A stretch of DNA of 64,000 nt, from assembly GCF_902506455.1 (NCBI RefSeq), contig NZ_LR733844.1:3206525-3270524 (forward strand). Reading direction: 5' to 3'. This document shows, in pieces, positions 39,165 to 48,171 of the stretch. A program made the position numbers and the translations under genes. Within the stretch, counting starts at the first letter, position 1. Each line of letters starts with the position of its first letter. Under the pieces are notes generated by a model that saw nothing but the letters and a program-made list of their open reading frames with translations, did not search any database and was not told where the DNA came from. Source of the stretch: Sphingomonas sp. 8AM. GTDB lineage: Bacteria > Pseudomonadota > Alphaproteobacteria > Sphingomonadales > Sphingomonadaceae.

Positions 39165-39682
39165 GCAAGCACCCTTTCCTCCGCCGGCTGTCGCATGACC
39201 GGCGTGGCGTCGCCGCCGTCGAGTTCGCGCTGTGGATGGTGCTGTTCTTCATCACCATGCTCGGCGCGCTCGATATCGGCACCTTCTCGATCGAGCGCGC
39301 GCGGCTCGCGCAGGCGATGAGCGGCGCGTCGATCGCTGCCTTCAAGTCGCGCGACGCGGTCAATTACACCGCGCTCCCCACCTATCTCCGCGCCGCCGCC
39401 AACATGACCACGCCGGGCGCGCTGACCGTGACGGTCGGGTGCAACGGCGGGCAGGACAATTGCGTCAACACATCGCGGACCTGCTCGTGCCTTACCTCGT
39501 CGGCGACGCTGGTCCCGGCCGGCAGCTGTGGCGCGCCGTGTGGCAGCGGGTCGTCCGCGAACAGCCAGTCGGGCTATTATCTCAGCATGACCGCCTCCTA
39601 TCCGTTCCGCCCCGCGCTGCTGCCGCGCGGGATGCTCGGCAACGGCGTCGTTCGGCAGAGCACGACGGTGCGGCTGCAATGA
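39161..39682 (+). CDS. TadE-like pilus assembly protein
   Basis: TadE family protein of 173 residues with the conserved start RRGVAAVEFALWMVLFFITMLGALDIG, one membrane helix and a periplasmic remainder containing a six-cysteine stretch (VGCNGGQDNCVNTSRTCSC, then GSCGAPCGSG). Tad minor pseudopilins assemble with Flp pilins. Both neighbours overlap it by four bases, giving a coupled trio. The prepilin peptidase and secretion ATPase genes of a full tad locus are not here. Confidence 0.82.
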   Translation: MSKHPFLRRLSHDRRGVAAVEFALWMVLFFITMLGALDIGTFSIERARLAQAMSGASIAAFKSRDAVNYTALPTYLRAAANMTTPGALTVTVGCNGGQDNCVNTSRTCSCLTSSATLVPAGSCGAPCGSGSSANSQSGYYLSMTASYPFRPALLPRGMLGNGVVRQSTTVRLQ

Positions 39683-40080
39683 TCCGCGACGAACGCGGTG
39701 CGACCGTGGTCGAGTTCGGGATCATCCTGCCGCTGCTGCTGATGGCGCTGTTCGGGCTGATCGAGGGCGCGCGGCTGATCTGGATGGACCAGGCGCTCGA
39801 CCAGGCGGCGTACAGCACCGCGCGCTGCCGCACGATCGCGAGCGCGGCGTGCGACAGCGCCGCCAAACAGGTGAGCTATGCGGTCCAGCGCGCGAAGGCG
39901 AACGGCGTCACGGTTCTGCCGGCCAATGTCGTCATCGATCCGGCGGCGACCTGCGGCGGGTCGAGCGGCGCGCTGCTCGTGACGCTGACCGTCAGCTTCG
40001 GATCGCCGGTCGGCAAGCTGTTGCCGCTGCCGCAAACGGTGCGCGGTCGCTCGTGCGTGCCGGCGCTGCCGAAGGTGTAA
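39679..40080 (+). CDS. TadE-like pilus assembly protein
   Basis: Second TadE family protein, 133 residues, with the signature ERGATVVEFGIILPLLLMALFGLIEGARLIWMDQALDQAAYSTAR. The single N-terminal helix is preceded by a charged tip typical of type IV pilin-like precursors and includes the conserved Glu in VVEFG. Three overlapping start/stop junctions in a row suggest one transcript for the trio. A terminator follows at 40,106. Confidence 0.82.
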   Translation: MIRDERGATVVEFGIILPLLLMALFGLIEGARLIWMDQALDQAAYSTARCRTIASAACDSAAKQVSYAVQRAKANGVTVLPANVVIDPAATCGGSSGALLVTLTVSFGSPVGKLLPLPQTVRGRSCVPALPKV

Positions 40081-40105
40081 GCGGCCCGCGCAGGCCCACG
40101 GGAAT

Positions 40106-40129
40106 AGCCCCTCCCGGCGGGGAGGGGCT
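40106..40129. terminator. Hairpin between the Tad genes and the glycine-zipper gene
   Basis: AGCCCCTCCC and GGGAGGGGCT form a ten-base stem with a four-base loop between the convergent stops at 40,080 and 40,153. No strong T-run. Confidence 0.6.
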
Positions 40130-40152
40130 CGTCCAGCGTGACGTTCGGCGCC

Positions 40153-40617
40153 TCAGCGCTGGCAGTAGCGCGGATTGTCGGACCGCTCGACCGCATTGCC
40201 GGCCAGCGCACCCGCGCCGGCGCCGATCACGGTGCCCAGCGTACGGTCGCCGCCGCGGTCGATCGTGCGGCCGAGCAGCCCGCCCGCGATCGCGCCCAGC
40301 AATGTGCCGGTCGTTCCGCTCTGGCAGCGCGCGCGATAGCGATAGCGGCGGTCGTCGCGGTCGTAGCCGCGGTAGCGATCGTCACGATCATAGCCGCCGC
40401 GGTCATATTCGGCATAGCGCGGACCGCGGTTCCAGCCGTCGCGATACGCGCCGCGATAGGCGCGGTCATGATCGCGATAGCCATCGTCGTCATAGCCGCG
40501 ATAGTCGCGCTCGGAATAATCGCGCTGCTCCCACCGCTGCGCCTGCGCCGCGACCGGCGTCAGCGCCGCCATCGCCAGCGCCACAGAACCGAAACCGACC
40601 GAGATCTTCTTGAGCAT
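40153..40617 (-). CDS. Glycine-zipper 2TM domain protein
   Basis: Exported protein of 154 residues with a signal peptide (VGFGSVALAMAALTPVAAQA), a central Arg/Asp/Tyr-rich stretch of repeated YRGYDRDD-like units (about 35-100), and a C-terminal glycine zipper (GTLLGAIAGGLLGRTIDRGGDRTLGTVIGAGAGALAGNAVE) as in Rickettsia 17-kDa antigen-type outer membrane proteins. ATG 40617 is preceded by GGAGCT. The Asp/Arg-rich middle is likely disordered; role unknown, probably envelope-related. Confidence 0.8.
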   Translation of the reverse strand: MLKKISVGFGSVALAMAALTPVAAQAQRWEQRDYSERDYRGYDDDGYRDHDRAYRGAYRDGWNRGPRYAEYDRGGYDRDDRYRGYDRDDRRYRYRARCQSGTTGTLLGAIAGGLLGRTIDRGGDRTLGTVIGAGAGALAGNAVERSDNPRYCQR

Positions 40618-40860
40618 GATCCAGCTCCCCTCACGCACTACCGACGCAGACCGGAGCGGCTGCGACGATGTAAGGCGTAGACCCGCGCGATTGAGCGGAG
40701 ACTGAATGCGTCCGTTATCCTGCGTTAAGGTCGCTGTTCAAACCGCCACCTTCATCTTCCCGTCATCCCGGACTTGATTCGGAATCTCGCTCCTTCTTCC
40801 TCGGCCGCGCGAAGCAAGCGGGAGCCCGGCTCAGGGGCGGCGTGATGGGGCGGATCCGCC
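40618..40860. other. Upstream part of the gap before the fucosidase
   Basis: The 345 bases from 40,618 to 40,962 hold no gene. This part contains the glycine-zipper gene's promoter region and unremarkable sequence; the REP-like element occupies 40,861-40,937. Confidence 0.5.
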
Positions 40861-40937
40861 CGTCATTGCGAGCGTAGCGAAGCAACCCAGGGCGTCCTGG
40901 TCCGGCTCTGGATTGCTTCGCTACGCTCGCAATGACG
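40861..40937. repeat. REP-like palindromic element 2
   Basis: CGTCATTGCGAGCGTAGCGAAGC and its complement flank a core GGGCGTCCTGGTCC that is shared with the copy at 44,746. The element lies 25 bases from the fucosidase stop codon. Confidence 0.8.
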
Positions 40938-40962
40938 GAGCAACCTGACGTCATCGCGCTCT

Positions 40963-42672
40963 CTAAGCCACCGACCCCTCGGTCAGCCCCGAACCGCTGA
41001 GGATCAGCGCGATGCCGATGTCGTTGCGCAGCGCGGGCGGCAGCGTCACCTCCAGAGCGTCGCCGGTGCGCACGAAGCGCAGCGGCGCAGCGCTGCCCGG
41101 CACGGTCACGCGCTGCACCGTCCCGCGCCCGACGCGATTGTCCTTCGCGAGCAACGTCAGCCGCGCGACCCCGTCCTCCGGCCAGCCAAGCACCAGCGCG
41201 TGCAACTGCTGACCCTTCGTCACATAGCGGATGTCCTTGGCGCCATAGAGCGACTTTGGCCCGCCTTCCGAGAACAGCCCGCCGCCGGCGTTGCGCGGCC
41301 CCTCGCCATGCACGCGCCACGGGCGCGTGGCGTAGATCGCATCGCCATAGCGCTGCATCCACGCCGCAATCCCCTCGACGATCCGCTCTTCCTTGTCGTC
41401 GATCGTGCCGTCGCCGCGCAGCGGCACGTTGACCATCAGGTTACCGTTCTTCGACACCACGTCGCACAGCGTATGGATCACGGTCGCGGCCGATTTGTAG
41501 CGATCCTGATCGTAGACCGCCTGATCGTAATGCCATTCGCCAATGCAGGTGTCGGTCTGCCACGGGAAGCGCTCGATATAGGTCTTGCCACCGCGCTCGA
41601 CGTCGTCGACCACGCCCATCCGGCGTTGCGGCGGGATGTTCTTGCCCGTCACCACCGCCTGCAACTGTCCGCGGTTCCACGCCATGCTGCGGTTGTAGAA
41701 ATAGGCGGTGATGTCGAGCCCGGCCTGTTCGAGCGGCAGATCGAAATTGTCGAAATAGACCATGTCCGGGCGATAGCGGTCGATCAGCTCCTGACAGCGC
41801 GCATACCAGTTGCGCACGAAAGCCTGATTGGCGGGCGTGCCCTCGTTCCACAGCCGGTCGTGCGCTTCATGCCACGCATCGGCCTCCAGCAGCGTCTCGA
41901 TGCCATCGGGCATGATGTCGTCGCGCCCGGTATAAAGCTGTTGCGGGTCGAGCCCCTCCCACCATTTGCCCTTGCCGTCGGCGACGGTCAGCCGGAACGC
42001 GTCATAGCGCTGCCCGCGCCGTGGTCCCTCGGGGTCATAGCCATACGCCGCCTGGTTCCAGTGCCAGGCGTGCGCCGAATGGTTCGACACGCCGAAGCGT
42101 AGCCCGCGCTCGCGCGCCAGTTTCTCCCACGTGCCCACGATGTCGCGCTTCGGCCCGACGCGGGTGCTGTTCCACGCGTGATGCGTCGAGGCATAGCAAT
42201 CGAGATTGTCGTGATGGTTGGCGAGCGCCATGAAATAGCGCGCCCCGGCCTTCTGATAGAGGTCGATCAGCCGCACCGGGTCCCACTTCTCGGCTTTCCA
42301 GCGGTTCTGGATTTCCATGAAGCCGGTGTCGGCGGGGTGGCCGTAGTTCTTCAGGTGATGCGCATATTGCGACGACCCCTGCAGGTACATGTTGCGCGCA
42401 TACCAGTCGCCCGCGGCAGGGACGCATTGCGCGGTCCAGTGCGCCCAGATCCCGAACTTGGCGTCGCGGAACCAGTCCGGCACGCTGTAGCCATCGGTCA
42501 GCGAGCGCCAGTCGCCGGTGAAGGCGCGCGGGGCGGGGACGCGCACCGCGCGCGTGCCGCCGGGCCGCGTGCCATAGCTGCAGGTGCCCGGCGTCGCCGC
42601 GCCCGCGGGCAGCGCCGCCACTGCCGCTGCGGTCGCGCCCGCGCCCAGCGTCTGCCTGCGTGTGACCTTCAT
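40963..42672 (-). CDS. GH29 family alpha-L-fucosidase, Tat-exported
   Basis: Glycoside hydrolase of 569 residues that removes alpha-linked L-fucose from glycans, likely in the periplasm. The N-terminus is a twin-arginine signal (VTRRQTLGAGATAAAVAALPAGA). The (beta/alpha)8 domain shows WFRDAKFGIWAHWTAQ, a histidine pair in ALANHHDNLD, and the nucleophile region PDMVYFDNFD. NGNLMVNVPLRGDGTID is a further GH29 signature, and a C-terminal beta domain follows. It lies divergent to the CocE-like hydrolase (152 bases apart). Substrate linkage cannot be told. Confidence 0.87.
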   Translation of the reverse strand: MKVTRRQTLGAGATAAAVAALPAGAATPGTCSYGTRPGGTRAVRVPAPRAFTGDWRSLTDGYSVPDWFRDAKFGIWAHWTAQCVPAAGDWYARNMYLQGSSQYAHHLKNYGHPADTGFMEIQNRWKAEKWDPVRLIDLYQKAGARYFMALANHHDNLDCYASTHHAWNSTRVGPKRDIVGTWEKLARERGLRFGVSNHSAHAWHWNQAAYGYDPEGPRRGQRYDAFRLTVADGKGKWWEGLDPQQLYTGRDDIMPDGIETLLEADAWHEAHDRLWNEGTPANQAFVRNWYARCQELIDRYRPDMVYFDNFDLPLEQAGLDITAYFYNRSMAWNRGQLQAVVTGKNIPPQRRMGVVDDVERGGKTYIERFPWQTDTCIGEWHYDQAVYDQDRYKSAATVIHTLCDVVSKNGNLMVNVPLRGDGTIDDKEERIVEGIAAWMQRYGDAIYATRPWRVHGEGPRNAGGGLFSEGGPKSLYGAKDIRYVTKGQQLHALVLGWPEDGVARLTLLAKDNRVGRGTVQRVTVPGSAAPLRFVRTGDALEVTLPPALRNDIGIALILSGSGLTEGSVA

Positions 42673-42823
42673 GGCTGCTCCTCTCCCGACTGTTCTTCAA
42701 TTTGAGAACTGGTTTTCACCATAATGCCCGCTGCCCCGCTGCAAGACCACCCCCTTTCGACGCGCTTGCGGCGGCCGGCGTCCTGCCGCACAGATCGCGA
42801 CAACATTCCTACCGGAGTTTTCC

Positions 42824-44740
42824 ATGCGCCGTTCCGTGCTGTCGCTGCCGCTCATCGCTCTTGCCACCGTCGCGGCGCAGGCGCCCCGGACCGGGACACA
42901 GACCCAGCCGCCCGCGGGTGGCGATATTCCCCCAAACTTCCGGCTGCCCACGGTCGAGCGCGACTATATCAAGCAGGACGTGATGATCCCGATGCGCGAC
43001 GGCGTGAAGCTCCACACCGTCATCGTCATCCCGAAGAACGCGACCAACGCGCCGATCGTGCTGACGCGCACCCCGTATAATGCCTCGGCGCGCGCCAACC
43101 GCAGCGACAGCCCGTCGATGCTGAACGCCTTGCCGCTCGCCGACGAGATCTTCGTGAAGGGCGGGTACATCCGCGTCTATCAGGACGTGCGCGGCAAATA
43201 TGGATCGGAGGGCGATTATGTCGTGACGCGACCGGTGATCGGCCCGCTCAATTCCACGAAGGTGGATCACGTTACCGACGCTTATGACACGATCGACTGG
43301 CTGGTGAACAAGGCGAACCTGCCGCAGTCCAACGGCCGCGTCGGGATGATCGGTTCGTCCTACGAAGGCTTCACCGTCGTGATGGCGCTGCTCAACCCGC
43401 ACCCCGCGCTGAAGGTCGCCGCGCCCGAAAGCCCGATGATCGACGGCTGGATGGGCGACGACTGGTTCCATTACGGTGCGTTCCGGCTCGCCAACATCGC
43501 GTGGCTCGGCGGGCAGACCGGCTACAAGAGCGGCGGTCCGTTGCCGCCGACCGGCGGCTATGACGATTACGACAATTTCCGCGACAAGTCGGCGGGCGAC
43601 TGGGCGAAACAGTCGGGCTACGACCAGCTTCCGTACTGGACGCGCATGTCGCAGCACCCCGCCTATGACGGTTTCTGGCAGGGGCAGGCGCTCGACAAAC
43701 TGCTCGCCGCCAACCCCTCGAACGTCCCGACGCTCTGGGAACAGGGGCTGTGGGATCAGGAGGACATGTACGGCGCGATCACCGCGTGGGAGGCGCTGAA
43801 GAGCAAGGGCAAGATCGGCAACAACTTTCTCGTGATGGGGCCGTGGCGGCACAGCCAGGTCAATCGCGAGGGGCGCAGCCTCGGCCCGTTCCAGTGGAAC
43901 GGCGACACCGCCGCGCAATTCCGCGAGCAGATGGTGCGCCCGCTGTTCGACCAGTATCTCAAGGACGGCGCACCCGCGAACCTGCCGACCGCCGCGATCT
44001 ACAACACCGGCGAGAACCATTGGGACCGCTTCGCCACCTGGCCGCTGGCGTGCGAACAGGGTTGCGCCGCGCCGCTGACGCCGCTGTATCTTCAGGCAGC
44101 CGGTGGCCTGTCGCTGGTGAAGGGCGCGACCGGCGGCGACGATTACGTCTCGGACCCGGCCAGGCCGGTCCCGCACCTGCCGCGCCCGGTCAATTTCGAT
44201 GACGGTCGCTGGGGTGACTGGCTGGTCAGCGACCAGCGTCCGGCCGACGGTCGTACCGATGTGATGACCTATATGACGCCGGTGCTGACGCAGCCGATGC
44301 GCGTCTCGGGTGCGCCGATCGCCGACCTTTATGCAAAGACGACCGGCACCGACGGCGACTTCGTGGTGAAGATCATCGACGTGCTGCCGGCGAACGTCGC
44401 CGACGCGAAGATGGGCGGCTATCAGCTCCCGATCAGCCTCGACATCTTCCGCGGCCGCTACCGCGACAGCTTTGCGAAGCCCAGCGCGATCCCGGCCGGC
44501 AAGGTCCAGCGCTATCGCTTCCGCCTGCCGACCGTGAACCACGTCTTCCAGCCGGGCCACCGCGTGATGGTGCAGGTCCAGTCGAGCCTGTTCCCGCTCT
44601 ACGACCGCAACCCGCAGACGTACGTGAAGAACATCTTCTTCGCGCAGCCCGGCGATTACCGGAAGGCGACGGTGACGATCGAACGCGGCGGTGCTCAGGC
44701 GAGCGCGGTGCTGCTCCCGATCGTCCCGGTGGCGCAATAG
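42824..44740 (+). CDS. CocE/NonD family hydrolase (S15/AEH-like)
   Basis: Exported alpha/beta-hydrolase of 638 residues with a signal peptide (LSLPLIALATVAAQA). Members are alpha-amino acid ester hydrolases, cocaine esterase or X-Pro dipeptidyl peptidases. The nucleophile elbow is GSSYEGF, the catalytic Asp is probably in LWDQEDMY and the His in GPWRHSQVN. The N-terminal domain includes YIRVYQDVRGKYGSEGDY and the C-terminal jelly-roll ends in QSSLFPLYDRNPQTYVKNIFFAQPGDYRKATVTI. The absence of a GxSxG with a different second residue leaves the substrate open; an AEH-type beta-lactam or peptide ester activity is possible. ATG 42824 follows GGAG. Confidence 0.85.
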   Translation: MRRSVLSLPLIALATVAAQAPRTGTQTQPPAGGDIPPNFRLPTVERDYIKQDVMIPMRDGVKLHTVIVIPKNATNAPIVLTRTPYNASARANRSDSPSMLNALPLADEIFVKGGYIRVYQDVRGKYGSEGDYVVTRPVIGPLNSTKVDHVTDAYDTIDWLVNKANLPQSNGRVGMIGSSYEGFTVVMALLNPHPALKVAAPESPMIDGWMGDDWFHYGAFRLANIAWLGGQTGYKSGGPLPPTGGYDDYDNFRDKSAGDWAKQSGYDQLPYWTRMSQHPAYDGFWQGQALDKLLAANPSNVPTLWEQGLWDQEDMYGAITAWEALKSKGKIGNNFLVMGPWRHSQVNREGRSLGPFQWNGDTAAQFREQMVRPLFDQYLKDGAPANLPTAAIYNTGENHWDRFATWPLACEQGCAAPLTPLYLQAAGGLSLVKGATGGDDYVSDPARPVPHLPRPVNFDDGRWGDWLVSDQRPADGRTDVMTYMTPVLTQPMRVSGAPIADLYAKTTGTDGDFVVKIIDVLPANVADAKMGGYQLPISLDIFRGRYRDSFAKPSAIPAGKVQRYRFRLPTVNHVFQPGHRVMVQVQSSLFPLYDRNPQTYVKNIFFAQPGDYRKATVTIERGGAQASAVLLPIVPVAQ

Positions 44741-44745
44741 GAGGT

Positions 44746-44834
44746 CGTCATTGCGACCCCGGCGAACGCCGGGGGGAAGCAATCCAGGGCGTCCTGGTCC
44801 AACCCTGGATTGCTTCGCTACGCTCGCAATGACG
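44746..44834. repeat. REP-like palindromic element 3
   Basis: Arms CGTCATTGCG and CGCAATGACG surround GCAATCCAGGGCGTCCTGGTCC, a core nearly identical to the copy at 40,861. The right arm supplies the histidine kinase stop codon on the minus strand. Confidence 0.8.
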
Positions 44835-46149
44835 GTGAAGCGTCCCCCAACACGACACACGCCCGCAACCCGCGCCCGTCATCCCCCGGCGCCAGCGTCA
44901 ACACCCCGCCATGCGCCGCGGCGATCCGCGCGACGATCGACAGCCCCAGCCCCGACCCGCCGCTGCGCGCCTCCCCCTTCCAGAACCGCTCGCGCATTTT
45001 CGCCAGCCGCTCGGGCGGGATCGGCGCGCCGTCGTCGCACACGCACAACCGCGCGCCAAGCCCGACGGCGACCGCGATCCGCGCCCCGGCCGGCGTGTGC
45101 CGCACCGCATTGTCGACCAGATTCTCCAGCGCCAGCACGATCGCCGCCCGCTGCCCCGGGATCGCCCGGCCCCGGTCGACCTGCAACGCGATCGTCCGCC
45201 CCGACGCGAGCACCGCCGGCGCCCGCTCCGCCACCACCTCCTCCGCGAGCGCGCCGAGATCGACCACCCCGCCGTCGTCCTGCACCGGCCGCTCCAGATC
45301 GGCGAGGCTCAGCAATTGCGCGATCACCCGCGCCGCGCGATCGACCTGCTGCAACAACGCCGCGCGCGCCCCCGCATCCGTCACCGCATCCGCGCGCAGC
45401 CGGATCGTCGCCAGCGGCGTGCGCAGCTCATGCGCGACATCCGCCGCGAACGCCGCCTGCGCCGCGAACGCCTCCTCCAGCCGGTCGAGCGCGGCATTGG
45501 TCGCCGCCGCCAACGGCTCGATCTCGGCGGGCAGCGTCCCCGGCGACAGCCGCCGGTCGAGCGTCGTCGGCCCGATCGCGGCGGCGGTCTGCGCCGCGGC
45601 TCTCATCCGCTCGCGGATCCCGCGCGTCAGCCACGCCGCCATCAATGGCCCCAGCATCACGAACGGCAGCAGCAACAGCACGAACCGCTTGAGGAAGGTC
45701 GTGACGATATCGTCCGTCACCACCTCGGGCGCGGTGCTGTCCTGCGACACCACGATCCAGCGCGCGCCCGCCGGCCGGCTCAACGCCGCCACCCGCCCGC
45801 GCCGCACCAGCGCCGCGTGCCGCCCCAGCGGCACCGCCGCCAGCACCTCGGCCCGTGCCGGCCCGCGCGCACCGACGACATGCCGCCCGGCATCGACGAT
45901 CGCCAGCGACAGCCCGCCCGCCAGCAGGTCGACGCTCGCCATCGCCCGCACCGCATCGCCGTGATCTGCGTTCAGCCGGTCGGCGACCCGCTGCGCCTGC
46001 TGGTGCAGCACTTCATGCTGGTAATGGCGCGCCACGCGGTGGAGCAGCGCCCCCACCGCGACCGGCAGCGTCACCGCGGCGGCCAGAGCGATCGCGACGT
46101 GAAGCAGCGCGAGCTGCCCGAACAGCGACCGCGGCCACCACCGCCTCAT
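44818..46149 (-). CDS. Sensor histidine kinase
   Basis: Membrane sensor kinase of 443 residues, partner of the OmpR-type regulator upstream. Two membrane helices (about 8-35 and 155-175) flank a small periplasmic domain. The H-box FAADVAHELRTPLATIRLRA contains His240; the N-box is ALENLVDNAVRHTP, and the ATP lid shows LCVCDDGAPIP and GSGLGLSIVARI. The cytoplasmic end is shortened by a REP element: its last residues (SLRA) and stop are read from the palindrome's arm. ATG 46149 overlaps the regulator stop by four bases. Given the heavy-metal exporter divergent to it, metal sensing is a plausible input (inference). Confidence 0.9.
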   Translation of the reverse strand: MRRWWPRSLFGQLALLHVAIALAAAVTLPVAVGALLHRVARHYQHEVLHQQAQRVADRLNADHGDAVRAMASVDLLAGGLSLAIVDAGRHVVGARGPARAEVLAAVPLGRHAALVRRGRVAALSRPAGARWIVVSQDSTAPEVVTDDIVTTFLKRFVLLLLPFVMLGPLMAAWLTRGIRERMRAAAQTAAAIGPTTLDRRLSPGTLPAEIEPLAAATNAALDRLEEAFAAQAAFAADVAHELRTPLATIRLRADAVTDAGARAALLQQVDRAARVIAQLLSLADLERPVQDDGGVVDLGALAEEVVAERAPAVLASGRTIALQVDRGRAIPGQRAAIVLALENLVDNAVRHTPAGARIAVAVGLGARLCVCDDGAPIPPERLAKMRERFWKGEARSGGSGLGLSIVARIAAAHGGVLTLAPGDDGRGLRACVVLGDASPSLRA

Positions 46150-46823
46150 GCCGCGCTGCGCAGCAGATAACCGACCCCGCGCACCGTTTCGATCCGCGCG
46201 CCGGTCTTCGCATCGTCGAGCCGCTTGCGCAGCCGGTGGACATAGACCTCGACCGCGTTCTTCGACCCCTGATCGCCGCCCGCCCCGAACAACTGGTCCT
46301 CCACCACGCGCTTGGGCACGACATTGCCGGCACGGCGCAGCAGCAGCTCCAGCAACTCGGTCTCGCGCGTCGACAGCGTCAGCAGCGTCTCGCCGACCCG
46401 CACCGTCCGCGTCTCGACATCGAAGGTCAGCCGCGCGCAGGTCAGCGACACGCCCAGATAGCCGCCCTGCCGCCGCAGCACCGCCAGCAACCGCGCGTGC
46501 AGCTCGTCGGCGTCGAACGGCTTGACGATATAATCGTCCGCCCCGTCGTGCAGCCCGCGCACGCGCGCCTCGACGCTGCCGCGCGCGGTCAACGCCAGCA
46601 CCGGGCGCGTCTCGCCCGCCGCACGCCGCCGCCGCAACCACGCCAGCCCGTCGCCATCGGGCAACCCCAGGTCGAGCAGGATCGCGGCATGGTCGACCGC
46701 CGCCATATACCCCTCCGCCTCGTCCAGCGACGCGGCATGGTCGAGCGTCAGCCCGCGTTGCAGCAGCGCCGCGGTCAGCGCCTCCGCCAATGCGCTGTCA
46801 TCCTCGATCAATAATATGCGCAA
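46146..46823 (-). CDS. OmpR/PhoB family response regulator
   Basis: Two-component response regulator of 225 residues. The receiver domain has the acidic pair EDD, the phosphoacceptor Asp51 in LLDLGLPDGDGL, the Thr of ALTARG and the Lys of IVKPF. The C-terminal winged helix contains LSTRETELLELLLRRAGNVVPKRVVEDQLFG and the wing NAVEVYVHRLRKRLDD, as in OmpR/PhoB. Start taken as TTG 46823, 4 bases after GGGGGA; the longer reading to TTG 46844 is less likely. The kinase follows with an overlap. It probably controls the exporter genes divergent from it. Confidence 0.9.
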   Translation of the reverse strand: MRILLIEDDSALAEALTAALLQRGLTLDHAASLDEAEGYMAAVDHAAILLDLGLPDGDGLAWLRRRRAAGETRPVLALTARGSVEARVRGLHDGADDYIVKPFDADELHARLLAVLRRQGGYLGVSLTCARLTFDVETRTVRVGETLLTLSTRETELLELLLRRAGNVVPKRVVEDQLFGAGGDQGSKNAVEVYVHRLRKRLDDAKTGARIETVRGVGYLLRSAA

Positions 46824-46845
46824 GATTCCCCCGCGGCGCAGCAAT

Positions 46846-46884
46846 AGTAAGAAACATGTAAGCCGGCATCGCTAGGCGCCTTAC
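46846..46884. promoter_or_regulatory. Possible OmpR-type regulator binding site
   Basis: GTAAG occurs at 46847-46851 and again at 46858-46862, an 11-base period typical of OmpR-family direct repeats, and its inverse CTTAC is at 46880-46884. The site sits between the divergent regulator and exporter genes. Confidence 0.4.
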
Positions 46885-46908
46885 GGTTCACCGTACGCAG
46901 AGTCGATC

Positions 46909-48171
46909 ATGCACGCAGCCGACGAATCCGTTCCGCTTCCCCCCGCGAACCGCCTGTCGCGCCCGGCACAGTGGCGCTGGCTGGCGATCGCCGCCGCCGC
47001 GCTGGTCGGGATCGTGCTGCTGGTCACGCTGATTGGCAAATGGACCCATAAGGAAGAGGCGCCTCCCGCGCCGCCGCCGCCGGGCACGTTCCGCCCGACC
47101 CCGACGCAGCTTGCGGGGCTGCAGACGCTGCGTGTCGGCGAGGGCGGATCGGCCGAGCAATTGCTGGCGAGCGGCGCGATCACCGTCGATGGCGACCGCA
47201 GCACCCCGGTGCTGATGCCCTATGCGGGTCAGGTCGTGAAGGTGCTGGTCGAGGCCGGCGAGCGCGTCGTGCAGGGCCAGCCGCTGATGCTGGTGCGCAC
47301 CGGCGATTTCGTCGAGGCACGCAGCGGGCTGTTCGCGGCCCGCGCCGGCTATCAGAACGCGCAGGCGCAGCTCGTCGCGGCGCAGCGCGCGGCGGATCGC
47401 CAGAAGCAGATCTACGAAACTGCCGGCGGTGCGCTGAAGGATTACCAGCAGACGCAGGCCGATCTCGCCGCCGCGCAAGCCAGCGCGCGCACCGCCGCCG
47501 CCTCGCTCGGCGCGGCGCGTGACAAGCTCGCGGTGCTCGGCAAGACGCCCGCCGAGATCCGCCGGCTGGAAAATGTCAGCGAGGTGTCGGGCATCCATGA
47601 CGTCACGACGCTCCACGCGCCGATCAGCGGGCTGATCGCGTCGCGCGACGTGTCCGCCGGGCAATATGTCGGGCAGGGCGGCGACAAGCCGGTGATGACG
47701 ATCACCGATCCGTCGCGCGTCTGGCTGGTCGCGCAGGTCGCGGAAGGCGATGCCGAGTCGATCCATGTCGGCGATGCCGCCACCGTTACCACCCCGGCGC
47801 TGCCTGGCCGCACGTTCAGCGCGCGGATCGATCTGGTCGGCGCGGCGCTCGATCCGGTCACGCACCGTCTGCCGGTCCGCGCCGCGATCGCCAATCCCGG
47901 CGGCGCGCTCAAGCCGCAGATGTTCGCCAGCTTCGCGATCCGCCGCGCCAGCGCCAGCGCCGAGATGCGCGTCCCCGCCGCTGCGGTGATCCATGAGGGC
48001 GAGCAGGCGCGCGTCTGGGTGGTCCGGCCGCACGGCGTGCTCGCCTCGCGCGACGTCGTCACCGGCGACAGCCAGGACGGGCAGGTCGCGATCGTGAAGG
48101 GGCTCAACCCCGGTGAGCGGATCGTCACCGCCGGCGCGCTGTTCGTCAACGAAGCGGGGCTCGGCGAGTGA
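46909..48171 (+). CDS. RND efflux periplasmic adaptor, CzcB/CusB type
   Basis: Membrane-fusion protein of 420 residues anchored by one N-terminal helix (LAIAAAALVGIVLLVTLIG), with the barrel-sandwich part GQVVKVLVEAGERVVQGQPLMLVRTGDFVEA, an alpha-helical hairpin and its mate LHAPISGLIASRDVSAGQYVGQGGDKPVMTI, and a beta-barrel domain. It links the RND pump to the outer-membrane channel. No obvious His-rich metal-binding N-terminus is seen. The last codons overlap the pump's GTG start by four bases. Confidence 0.9.
   Translation: MHAADESVPLPPANRLSRPAQWRWLAIAAAALVGIVLLVTLIGKWTHKEEAPPAPPPPGTFRPTPTQLAGLQTLRVGEGGSAEQLLASGAITVDGDRSTPVLMPYAGQVVKVLVEAGERVVQGQPLMLVRTGDFVEARSGLFAARAGYQNAQAQLVAAQRAADRQKQIYETAGGALKDYQQTQADLAAAQASARTAAASLGAARDKLAVLGKTPAEIRRLENVSEVSGIHDVTTLHAPISGLIASRDVSAGQYVGQGGDKPVMTITDPSRVWLVAQVAEGDAESIHVGDAATVTTPALPGRTFSARIDLVGAALDPVTHRLPVRAAIANPGGALKPQMFASFAIRRASASAEMRVPAAAVIHEGEQARVWVVRPHGVLASRDVVTGDSQDGQVAIVKGLNPGERIVTAGALFVNEAGLGE

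Noticed and set aside
37140..40080. CRISPR or tandem DNA repeats in the TadG-like gene
   Set aside because: The repetition is at the protein level (FGDG, ISVGGG turns) and the DNA units vary in length and sequence; there are no spacers.
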